27,805 bases of DNA from SURF-24 sp964537965 (lineage in GTDB: Bacteria > Bacteroidota > Ignavibacteria > Ignavibacteriales > SURF-24). Positions within the stretch are counted from its first letter, which is position 1, and each line of letters begins with the position of its first letter. The position numbers were made by a program, and so were the translations under genes. Shown piece by piece: positions 9,301 through 16,769 of the stretch. Where the stretch lies: NCBI GenBank assembly GCA_964537965.1, contig CAZIDB010000037.1, positions 1 to 27,805 on the forward strand, written 5' to 3'. Under the pieces are notes generated by a model that worked only from the letters and a program-made list of their open reading frames with translations, was not told the origin of the DNA and ran no database searches.

Positions 9301-10029
9301 ATGAAAAAACTTTCTATCATTCTTGTTATGTTTATTTCTTTTAGTCTTAAAGCACAACAAGATACTGAGATAAATACAATTGGTTGTAATAAATTTAACG
9401 CAAATGCTGGGGCAGACATTGTGAGCCAGTATATATGGCGGGGTTTAGAATTAAATGATATTCCCGCCATTCAACCATTTATGTCAATTGGATATAAGGC
9501 ATTTGAATTAGGATTATGGGGATCTATATCATTAGCTCCATCGGTAAATGCATTTAATGAAAATGATATTTATTTAAGATATCATACTGAACAGCCTTTC
9601 GGTTCTATAAGCCTTACATTAACAGATTATTTTTATCCTTATGCAGGATTAAAATACTTCAATATTAAAAAGAAAAATGAAGGGGCACATACGGTTGATA
9701 TAAATTTGGCTTACGTTGGTCCAGAGACTTTTCCCCTGACATTGCAGGCATCGTCTAATGTTTACAATGATACTTCATACTCATTCTATGTTGAACTTGG
9801 TTATAACTTTAGCATAGAAAATACCGATATGGCTATTACAGTTGGTGGAACAAAAGGTGAAAGTTCATGGTATTCAATATCAAGTACAAATTTTCAAATA
9901 ATAAACTTTTCTATTTCGGCTTCAAAGGAAATTAAAATAAGCCCTGAATACTCATTACCAATAAATGTGGGATTTATTATTAATCCTTATTTAGAAAAAA
10001 CCTACCTGGTTTTAAAAGTTTCGCTTTAA
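9301..10029 (+). CDS. Outer-membrane beta-barrel protein (TorF/TIGR02001-like)
   Basis: Predicted 242-residue outer-membrane protein. I chose the ATG at 9301 because a signal peptide (MKKLSIILVMFISFSLKAQQ, cleavage probably after KA) begins there and AAGGA lies eight bases upstream. Upstream in-frame codons from 9190 would destroy the signal peptide. The mature part starts with a strand like the TIGR02001/TorF family (ADIVSQYIWRGLE, then AIQPFMSIGYKAFELGLWGS). It continues as alternating amphipathic strands rich in aromatic residues and ends with a strand closing on LVLKVSL. Members are presumed barrels of unknown function. It sits 31 bp before a chemoreceptor gene, so co-expression is likely, and it might admit the ligand sensed by that receptor (inference). 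Confidence 0.8.
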   Translation: MKKLSIILVMFISFSLKAQQDTEINTIGCNKFNANAGADIVSQYIWRGLELNDIPAIQPFMSIGYKAFELGLWGSISLAPSVNAFNENDIYLRYHTEQPFGSISLTLTDYFYPYAGLKYFNIKKKNEGAHTVDINLAYVGPETFPLTLQASSNVYNDTSYSFYVELGYNFSIENTDMAITVGGTKGESSWYSISSTNFQIINFSISASKEIKISPEYSLPINVGFIINPYLEKTYLVLKVSL

Positions 10030-10060
10030 TACTTATTTACAATAATAATTCGAGAATGAT

Positions 10061-12364
10061 ATGTCAAGTTTAAGGAAAAAACTTCTGAATTCGATCAAGA
10101 CTAAATTTATTTTTTATGTGGTACTTATGTTTGTAGCCGTGTTAGGAGTATCATTATACTTTATTTCCGAAAAAGTTAAAGAAGAACTGGAAATAAAAAC
10201 TGATAGTGAACTGACTGCTGTTTCGGATAGCTATGGAAACAAAATCTCAATTGATATGCAAAGCAAGTATAACTTTGTACGAAATCTTTCTGATCAAATG
10301 GTTTATATGAAAGGAAAGAGCAGAAAAGAAATTAACTATATCTATAAAGAATTGTTAGAAAAAAATCCTGACCTGAATGGAATTTACATAATGTACGAGA
10401 GAAACGCTTTTGATGGAAAAGATGAGCTTTTCATTAATGACCATGAGAATGGTTCGAACATTAAAGGTCTTTTCGAACCTTATTGGCAAAGAATTAATGG
10501 TTCATTATTCTCTAAAATTGTTGATGCCGATGAGACTGGATCAGAATACTATGCAATTCCAAAAGCAACTTTAAAAACAAGTATCCTTGAGCCATATTAT
10601 GATCAGGGAGTTTTAATGACTTCGTATGTAGCACCTTTATTAGAAAATCAGAAGTTCATTGGTATCGTGGGAATTGATGTTGCCATTAATGATATCAATG
10701 CCTCGGTTGAAAACATTAAGATTCTTAATTCTGGTTATATTTCAATTATAAGTAAAAACGGAATTTTAATCGCAGATAAGTTCAAAGAGGGATTAGGTGA
10801 AAAGAATATTCAAAAAGTTGCTGAGGAAATTGAGCAGCCTGTACTTGCTTCAATTGTAGAAAAAATCCAAAAAGGTGAAAGCGGTAATATAAAATACTTT
10901 GATAATCGTCTTGGAAAACAAATGAAAGCTTACTACAAACAGTTTGGTGCAGCTGACTGGGGTATTATTACTGTTGTACCAGAAGAAGAGATCTTTCTTG
11001 CAATTAATGAAATTGTCAATAGTATTATAATAGTTGGAGTTATTGCACTACTTTTTTTAAGCATTTTTGTTTATTTCTTCGCTGTTAAATTCACAAAACC
11101 AATTAACTGTCTGGTTTCAGCTTCTGAAAAAGTAATTAATAATGATTATAACATAAACGTCCAGGTCAAAACAGGAGATGAATTAGAAAAACTGGGAAAT
11201 GTATTTAATGATATGGTGAGAAACATTAGAGAGTCTTTCAATGAAATCAAACTTAAAAGTGAACTGGCAGAAAATAAAACAATAGAAGCTGAGGATGCAA
11301 AAAGAAAAGCTCTTGATCAAGCTGAATATTTATCCTCAAGCACACAAAAGATTTTGCATGAAATGGAAAAATTTTCAGAAGGAGATTTAACTGTTAGTTT
11401 ACCGGTAGAGAATGATGATGATATTGGAAAATTATCCAGTGGGTTCAATAAATCAGTAGAAAACATTGGGAAATTAATTTCAAGTATTCAGGAAGCAGTA
11501 CAGGCTACAGCCAGCGCATCAAGCCAGATATCATCCTCATCCGAAGAGATGGCAGCCGGCGCACAGGAACAAAGCGCGCAGGTAACGGAGATTGCAAGTG
11601 CCGTTGAAGAAATGACCAGGACAATTATAGAAACAACAAAGAACGCAAGTATTGTGGCAGATAATTCAAAACTAGCAAGCGATAACGCAAAGAAAGGTGC
11701 ACAGAAAATTGATGAATCAAAGAAAGGAATGGATAGAATAGTAGCTTCTGCATCAACAACAGGAAAGATAATATCATCATTAGCACAGAAGTCAGATCAG
11801 ATAGGAGAGATAACACAAGTTATTGATGATATAGCAGACCAAACAAACCTGCTTGCATTAAATGCTGCAATTGAAGCAGCACGCGCAGGTGAGCAGGGAA
11901 GAGGATTTGCAGTGGTTGCAGATGAAGTAAGAAAACTAGCAGAAAGAACAACAAAGGCAACCAAAGAAATAGCAGATACTATCAGGACTATTCAGCAGGA
12001 AGCAAAGGAAGCTGATAGATCAATGGTTGAAGCAGGAGAATCAGTAAAACATGGAATGGAACTGACTGGTCAGGTTGCAGAAGTATTAGATGACATACTT
12101 AAAGTAAACGACAAAGTTTCTGATATGGTAAACCAGGTTGCCGCAGCAAGTGAAGAGCAATCAGCTACAGCCGAAGAGATAAGTAAGAATATTGAGAGCA
12201 TAAGCAGTGTAACACAGCAGTCGGCTGCAGGTACACAGCAAATTGCAAGGGCAGCGGAAGATCTTAATCAGTTAACGAATAACTTACAAATCCTGATCGA
12301 AAGATTTAGGCTGGATAATAAACAGACGTATGCCGGACAGAAAAATAAAAAGTTACTAAAATAA
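10061..12364 (+). CDS. Chemoreceptor (MCP) with periplasmic dCache domain
   Basis: Methyl-accepting chemotaxis protein of 767 residues. A transmembrane helix (about 16-35) precedes a long periplasmic double-Cache domain (about 36-318) carrying the usual pattern EYYAIPK, LEPYYDQG, MTSYVAPL and GIVGIDVAI. A second transmembrane helix (about 321-343) leads to HAMP (about 343-395), a coiled coil, and a second HAMP-like unit around FSEGDLTVSL. The cytoplasmic four-helix hairpin follows, with its highly conserved tip (DQTNLLALNAAIEAARAGEQ, from about 594). The tip binds CheW/CheA. Cache receptors sense small molecules such as amino or organic acids; the ligand here cannot be named. The Shine-Dalgarno is weak, consistent with coupling to the barrel gene 31 bp upstream. 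The 3' end and terminator are duplicated after the receptor at 16770-18467. Confidence 0.95.
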   Translation: MSSLRKKLLNSIKTKFIFYVVLMFVAVLGVSLYFISEKVKEELEIKTDSELTAVSDSYGNKISIDMQSKYNFVRNLSDQMVYMKGKSRKEINYIYKELLEKNPDLNGIYIMYERNAFDGKDELFINDHENGSNIKGLFEPYWQRINGSLFSKIVDADETGSEYYAIPKATLKTSILEPYYDQGVLMTSYVAPLLENQKFIGIVGIDVAINDINASVENIKILNSGYISIISKNGILIADKFKEGLGEKNIQKVAEEIEQPVLASIVEKIQKGESGNIKYFDNRLGKQMKAYYKQFGAADWGIITVVPEEEIFLAINEIVNSIIIVGVIALLFLSIFVYFFAVKFTKPINCLVSASEKVINNDYNINVQVKTGDELEKLGNVFNDMVRNIRESFNEIKLKSELAENKTIEAEDAKRKALDQAEYLSSSTQKILHEMEKFSEGDLTVSLPVENDDDIGKLSSGFNKSVENIGKLISSIQEAVQATASASSQISSSSEEMAAGAQEQSAQVTEIASAVEEMTRTIIETTKNASIVADNSKLASDNAKKGAQKIDESKKGMDRIVASASTTGKIISSLAQKSDQIGEITQVIDDIADQTNLLALNAAIEAARAGEQGRGFAVVADEVRKLAERTTKATKEIADTIRTIQQEAKEADRSMVEAGESVKHGMELTGQVAEVLDDILKVNDKVSDMVNQVAAASEEQSATAEEISKNIESISSVTQQSAAGTQQIARAAEDLNQLTNNLQILIERFRLDNKQTYAGQKNKKLLK

Positions 12365-12433
12365 AATATAGATTTTCCTCCCCCTCATAACCTTTGAAGG
12401 AACAGTTTCCAGAATGGCTGTCCCTTTTTTTTT
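12263..12433 (+). repeat. 171-bp direct repeat, copy 1 (MCP 3' end plus terminator)
   Basis: This segment aligns without gaps to 18366-18536 with about ten differences over 171 bp. It covers the last 34 codons of the receptor, the stop, a C-rich untranslated patch and the terminator. The untranslated part is nearly invariant, while coding sequence just upstream differs at many synonymous sites. Confidence 0.85.
12397..12433 (+). terminator. Rho-independent terminator after dCache MCP
   Basis: AAGGAACAG (12397-12405) pairs with CTGTCCCTT (12418-12426) with one A-C mismatch, and a run of nine T follows. The copy at 18500 lacks the mismatch. Confidence 0.85.
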
Positions 12434-12797
12434 ATAATTGAATATAAACCGGTTTTTCATTTGGAATTTTTCTTTTACAATCTATAAGTTTTAGCTCAAA
12501 AATATTATATTATAAGCAGTATTCTTTTAACAGGAAAATAAAATCCAACAATCAGAATTTATAATAATAACAACAAAACCAAACAGGTAATAACAATCGC
12601 TTAATAAAACTTATTGAATCCGGATGATGAGGTTTTCTAACATAAGTACAAGAGAAATGAATTCCGGTTTTAATTTTATCTCCAATTCTATGCTTGGAAT
12701 AATTTATTTAATATCTGTACTGTGCTTGACGTATTAAGGGGGATGAGGTAATTAACCCAAATGAAAAATAATTTAAAATCCCTTATTGAAAAAAGCT
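12434..12797 (+). other. Non-coding leader region before the second REC-LytTR gene
   Basis: About 360 bp without a substantial gene. Near its end is a strong purine block, AAGGGGGATGAGG (12736-12748), that looks like a Shine-Dalgarno but is too far from the regulator start. It better serves a 20-codon reading frame at 12761-12823 (starting MKNNLKS), which overlaps the regulator start in another frame. That frame may be a leader peptide coupled to the regulator or simply chance. TTGACG at 12727-12732 resembles a -35 element but has no clear partner. Confidence 0.4.
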
Positions 12798-13586
12798 ATG
12801 CACAAAAAAATTCTTATCGTTGAAGATGACTTCGAAATTGCAAACCAAATACAAAATATGCTCGAGGCTCAGAATTATTCTGTTATAAAAGCAAAAGATG
12901 GTAAGGAAGGAATTGCATTAACAAAACTGCATTTACCGGATCTTATAATCTGCGATGTAACAATGCCAAGAATGAACGGGTACCAGTTCAAAAAGGAATT
13001 AAATAAGGATAAGAAAACTTCATTAATCCCATTCATTTTTCTCACAGCAAGAATTGAACACACTAACGTAAGAATGGGAATGGATTTAGGAGCAGATGAT
13101 TATCTTTTTAAACCACCTCAATCAAGAGAACTATTTGCTTCAATTAATACAAGGTTAAAAAAAGCTGAAGCAATCAGGAACAAACAATCAAAAGAAATTC
13201 CATCCTCACAAAAGCAAAATGATAAGGACAAGGATAATATTCTTATTAGTATAAATAGCATTCCAACTTATTTAAAACCTGAGAAGATTAAATTTATTCT
13301 CGCAGACCGGCAATATTCGGAACTTGTTTTTACAAATAATAAAAATCTTGTTTTAAGAAAATCATTAAACAACTGGGAAAAAATTTTACCGGTTGAATTA
13401 TTCGTACGTATTAACCGGAAGACAATAGTTAATCTGGATGAAATCTCTCAACTTGCAGGTACATCCACAACAGGTTATAAAGTACATCTTAAGGATAAGC
13501 AACATGATTTTGAAATAAGCAGACGTTATTCCCATAAAGTAAGAGAGAAGTTTATTTCCCGTGCTATTCGTCTGAAGATCGATTAA
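12798..13586 (+). CDS. Response regulator, REC-LytTR
   Basis: Regulator of 262 residues from the ATG at 12798. A TTG at 12786 would add four residues; I prefer the ATG because it gives the standard MHKKILIVEDD opening. The REC domain has E9/D10/D11, phosphoacceptor D53 in CDVTMP, the FLTAR switch segment and a lysine in FKPP. The LytTR domain occupies about 150-255, with LFVRINRKTIVN matching the LFLRIHRTAIVN of the regulator at 6622-7389. The two are paralogues throughout. No kinase gene is adjacent, so its partner may be the giant PAS kinase, the REC-kinase hybrid or a distant protein. The four-box LytTR-type array between this gene and cheW makes the cheW-MCP unit its most likely target. 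A short overlapping leader frame lies at 12761-12823. Confidence 0.92.
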   Translation: MHKKILIVEDDFEIANQIQNMLEAQNYSVIKAKDGKEGIALTKLHLPDLIICDVTMPRMNGYQFKKELNKDKKTSLIPFIFLTARIEHTNVRMGMDLGADDYLFKPPQSRELFASINTRLKKAEAIRNKQSKEIPSSQKQNDKDKDNILISINSIPTYLKPEKIKFILADRQYSELVFTNNKNLVLRKSLNNWEKILPVELFVRINRKTIVNLDEISQLAGTSTTGYKVHLKDKQHDFEISRRYSHKVREKFISRAIRLKID

Positions 13587-13684
13587 TTCTTATCAATATA
13601 TTCAGAGTGGGATTTAAGTGGTATTTTTATATTAAGGAACAGGAGAATTTCATATCTGCTAAATCAAGGAATCAAGTTACCATC

Positions 13685-13756
13685 ACCGTTCGTTACAAAA
13701 CTATACCTCTTGTTGCAAGATTGCACCGCTTGAAACATTTCAATACCTCCCGGAAC
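13685..13756 (+). promoter_or_regulatory. Four-box LytTR-type array, 20-bp period
   Basis: Boxes start at exactly 20-bp steps: ACCGTTCGTTAC (13685), ACCTCTTGTTGC (13705), ACCGCTTGAAAC (13725) and ACCTCCCGGAAC (13745). Together with the boxes at 7408/7428 and 8619/8639 the consensus is ACCnYTYGnnAC. C at position 2, G at 8 and C at 12 are invariant in all eight. The array lies 106 bp before cheW and 98 bp after the second REC-LytTR gene. Regular spacing of about two helical turns places all boxes on one DNA face, as expected for cooperative LytTR dimers. Confidence 0.6.
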
Positions 13757-13862
13757 AACTATCATTAATAGTCCTCTATTCAATAACGAATATTGTGTGT
13801 ATGAAAAATTTCAGTATTAAAAAATGAAATTTTCTTTTAACTAATTCCTACAGAGGTTAAAA

Positions 13863-14348
13863 ATGGAAGATAATAATTTATCAAATCAGGATTCATCGGA
13901 GATTCTGCAGCTTGTAAGTTTTAAGATTGGCCGGGAAGAATTCGGAATCGATATTCTGCAGGTGCAGGAGATTAACAAAATTACTTCAGTTACCAAGATA
14001 CCTAACTCACCGTATTTTATTGAAGGTGTAATAAATCTAAGAGGCAGGGTAATACCCATAATCGATTTAAGAATGAGATTGGGTCTTGAAAAAATTACAC
14101 ACACAAACAATACAAGAATTATTGTTGTGAATGTTAGCGGCAGGACAGTTGGTTTTATTGTAGATGCCGTTAGTGAAGTCCTGCGCATTCCTGCAAGCAT
14201 TACGGAAGAACCGCCACAGATAATTTCAGGAATAGATACGGAGTTCATAAAATCGGTTGGTAAACTGGAAGATAGAATTCTAATACTGATTGATCTTGAA
14301 AAAATTATTTCATATGAAAATTGTCACCAGGTTGAAACGGCTTTATAA
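13863..14348 (+). CDS. cheW: CheW chemotaxis coupling protein
   Basis: Cytoplasmic adaptor of 161 residues that links chemoreceptor tips to the CheA kinase in signalling arrays. The whole protein is one CheW domain (about 15-152). It opens with LVSFKIGREEFGIDILQVQEI, continues with IPNSPYFIEGVINLRGRVIPIIDL around the conserved NLRG arginine, and has VDAVSEVLRI near residue 100. Length is normal for a stand-alone CheW. AGAGG lies upstream of the ATG. A chemoreceptor begins 41 bp downstream, so the two form a small operon. With no cheA in the window, this may be a receptor-dedicated or accessory CheW. Expression is probably governed by the four-box array upstream. Confidence 0.95.
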   Translation: MEDNNLSNQDSSEILQLVSFKIGREEFGIDILQVQEINKITSVTKIPNSPYFIEGVINLRGRVIPIIDLRMRLGLEKITHTNNTRIIVVNVSGRTVGFIVDAVSEVLRIPASITEEPPQIISGIDTEFIKSVGKLEDRILILIDLEKIISYENCHQVETAL

Positions 14349-14389
14349 CATAAAAAAATAAATTCAATTTTAATATTAAAGGGAACATC

Positions 14390-16468
14390 ATGAAAAGATT
14401 TAAAAACTTAAAAATCCGTGCAAAACTCTTAATTAGCTTTTCGGTGCTTTCAATTATTGCTGTAATTATTGGGGCAATAGGCATACTTAATCTAAATAAA
14501 ATCGGGAACGCTGATGTTATTCTGTATGAGAATATGACTAAACCGCTAAGTAACCTGTTGGAAATTTCCACCGCTTTTCAAAAGGTAAGAGTATTGGCAA
14601 GAGATATGGTTTTAGCCAATGAGACTGGCCAAATACAGGATAAAATAAATACAATAAATGAAAGCAGAGAAGCAATAAATAAAAACATTAAAGAACTGGA
14701 AGCCACAATACTTGATGAAGAAGTTGCGGTTAAACAAGCTTATAAAGAATTCATTGAATCAAGAATTGAATATGGTAAGTTCCTGCAGAAAATTGAAAGT
14801 ATGGCATTACAAAATATGGACACAGAAGCTTTTGCCATAATTAATGGGGATATGAAAACAGTGTCATCAAGAGAGGAAAATGCAATTAAGAATCTTAACA
14901 AAGCCAAAGTTGAATATGCCGGTAAAACTTCCGGTGATAATTCTTCTCTTGTTAATTCTTCAACATTAGAGATGATAATTGTTTTAATTGTCGGTATCTG
15001 TATTGCGATCTGGCTTGGACTCGTAATTTCAAAACTTATAAGCTCTCAGATTGCGAACACAAGTTACTTAATCTCTGAAATGGCAAAAGGTCATTTTAGT
15101 GAAAGAATTAAAGTTGATTCTGAAGACGAAATAGGCGAGATGTTAAAAACCTTAAACCAACTTGCAGATGATCTGCAGAAATTTGCATTGGGAAGTATGA
15201 AGAAAATTTCCGAAGGCGATTTTGATTTTACACTTCCTCATAAAGATGATAAAGATGAAATTGCTCCAACCGTAAATAACACGGTTAAGGCAATTTTCAA
15301 CATGAAAAATGAGATTGATATTATAAGGGAAAATATAAAAAACGGAATGCTTGATAAAAGAATTGATTCTTCAAAATTTGTGGGTGGTTACAGAACAATT
15401 GTTGAAGCATTCAACGATACTATAAAAGAAATCGTAACAAATGTAAGAGAGGTTGAAACGATATTGGAAAGAATTTCTGAAGGAAATCTGACTGCAAGAA
15501 TGATCGGCGATTATAAAAACAATTACGCTAAACTGCAGAAAATTGTTAACGATACTGCGAACTCCCTGCATAAAGTAATAAAGGAAGTTACCGAAGCTGT
15601 ATCTGCAACAGCAAGTGCAAGCACGCAAATCTCTTCATCATCCGAAGAAATGGCTGCCGGGGCACAGGAACAAAGCGCACAGATTACTGAGATAGCCGGG
15701 GCAGTTGAGGAAATGACGAAAACAATCATTGAGACATCTAAGAATGCCGGAGTTGTTGCAGAAAATTCCAAACTTGCAAGTGATAATGCAAAGAAAGGTG
15801 CAGAGAAAATTGAAGAGACTAAAAAAGGAATGGAAAAAATTGTCTTGTCGGCCGGGCAAACAGGAAAAATAATTTCTTCGCTTGCATTAAAGTCTGACCA
15901 GATTGGTGAAATTACACAGGTAATTGATGACATAGCAGATCAGACAAACCTGCTTGCACTTAATGCAGCAATTGAAGCTGCGCGAGCCGGCGAACAGGGC
16001 AGAGGTTTTGCAGTTGTTGCTGATGAAGTTAGAAAACTTGCCGAACGCACAACCAAAGCTACAAAAGAAATTGCCGAAACAATACGGACGATTCAGAAAG
16101 AAGCTAAAGAAGCCGATACTTCTATGGCTGAAGCCGGTGAATCAGTTAAAGAAGGTATGAAATTGACGGAAGAGGTATCCTTTGTACTTGATGAGATATT
16201 AAATGTTAACGAGAAAGTAAGTGATATGGTTGACCAGGTAGCTGCCGCCAGTGAAGAGCAATCTGCTACTGCAGAACAAATAAGCAAGAACATAGAAAGC
16301 ATAAGCAGTGTTACACAACAATCTGCCGCAGGTACACAGCAGATTGCAAAAGCCGCAGAAGATTTAAATCAATTAACCAATAATCTGCAGGAACTTGTTG
16401 AAAAATTTACAATTGATAATAGTGGTGGTTACGTTATTTCTCCAAACAATAAATTGCTAAGAAATTAA
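14390..16468 (+). CDS. Chemoreceptor (MCP), 4-helix-bundle sensor, poly-HAMP
   Basis: Chemoreceptor of 692 residues. Transmembrane helices at about 12-33 and 193-213 flank a helical periplasmic domain of the 4HB_MCP type. HAMP follows (about 214-267; MAKGHFSERIKVDSEDEIGEM). At least two further HAMP-like repeats come next (ISEGDFDFTLPHKDDKDEIAPT; ISEGNLTARMIGDYKNNYAKLQ), then the signalling hairpin with the conserved tip from about residue 516. Chained HAMP units transmit and damp conformational signals. It begins 41 bp after cheW with AAAGGGAA as Shine-Dalgarno. A 436-bp segment of the signalling domain is identical at DNA level to the receptor at 18799-20709. The C-terminus (NNKLLRN) departs from the KKLLK tail of its paralogues. 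Confidence 0.95.
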   Translation: MKRFKNLKIRAKLLISFSVLSIIAVIIGAIGILNLNKIGNADVILYENMTKPLSNLLEISTAFQKVRVLARDMVLANETGQIQDKINTINESREAINKNIKELEATILDEEVAVKQAYKEFIESRIEYGKFLQKIESMALQNMDTEAFAIINGDMKTVSSREENAIKNLNKAKVEYAGKTSGDNSSLVNSSTLEMIIVLIVGICIAIWLGLVISKLISSQIANTSYLISEMAKGHFSERIKVDSEDEIGEMLKTLNQLADDLQKFALGSMKKISEGDFDFTLPHKDDKDEIAPTVNNTVKAIFNMKNEIDIIRENIKNGMLDKRIDSSKFVGGYRTIVEAFNDTIKEIVTNVREVETILERISEGNLTARMIGDYKNNYAKLQKIVNDTANSLHKVIKEVTEAVSATASASTQISSSSEEMAAGAQEQSAQITEIAGAVEEMTKTIIETSKNAGVVAENSKLASDNAKKGAEKIEETKKGMEKIVLSAGQTGKIISSLALKSDQIGEITQVIDDIADQTNLLALNAAIEAARAGEQGRGFAVVADEVRKLAERTTKATKEIAETIRTIQKEAKEADTSMAEAGESVKEGMKLTEEVSFVLDEILNVNEKVSDMVDQVAAASEEQSATAEQISKNIESISSVTQQSAAGTQQIAKAAEDLNQLTNNLQELVEKFTIDNSGGYVISPNNKLLRN
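15914..16349 (+). repeat. 436-bp perfect direct repeat, copy 1
   Basis: By line-by-line comparison this segment is identical to 20161-20596 (offset 4247), including every synonymous site. Divergence is abrupt at both edges (15913 T against A; 16350 A against G). It encodes the receptor tip and adaptation region. Recent gene conversion between the two receptor genes is the simplest reading. Confidence 0.9.
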
Positions 16469-16489
16469 TTCTAACAGTAATTCTTTCAG

Positions 16490-16526
16490 AAGGAACAGTT
16501 ACCGGAATGGCTGTTCCTTTTTTTTT
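16490..16526 (+). terminator. Rho-independent terminator after cheW-MCP unit
   Basis: AAGGAACAG (16490-16498) pairs perfectly with CTGTTCCTT (16511-16519) over a 12-base loop, and a continuous T-run follows to 16526. It closes the cheW-chemoreceptor transcription unit. Confidence 0.92.
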
Positions 16527-16769
16527 GAAATCAAAAACTCCTGAAATCATATTTTGCTTTTTGGGTTATTAAAATATTCACGGCTACTTCCGATAATAAA
16601 TTAAAAGATCATTCATGTAACGTTAAATTATTCTGTTGTTAAAATTATCTGTTTAACCTTATTAGACACCTGTACTTTAGTTTTATTGATCTTTTATATT
16701 AGAAAATTTTAGAACGCTAATTAAACGAATTATTAAGATTCGTAATTTTATAAAAAAGGATCTACCAAA

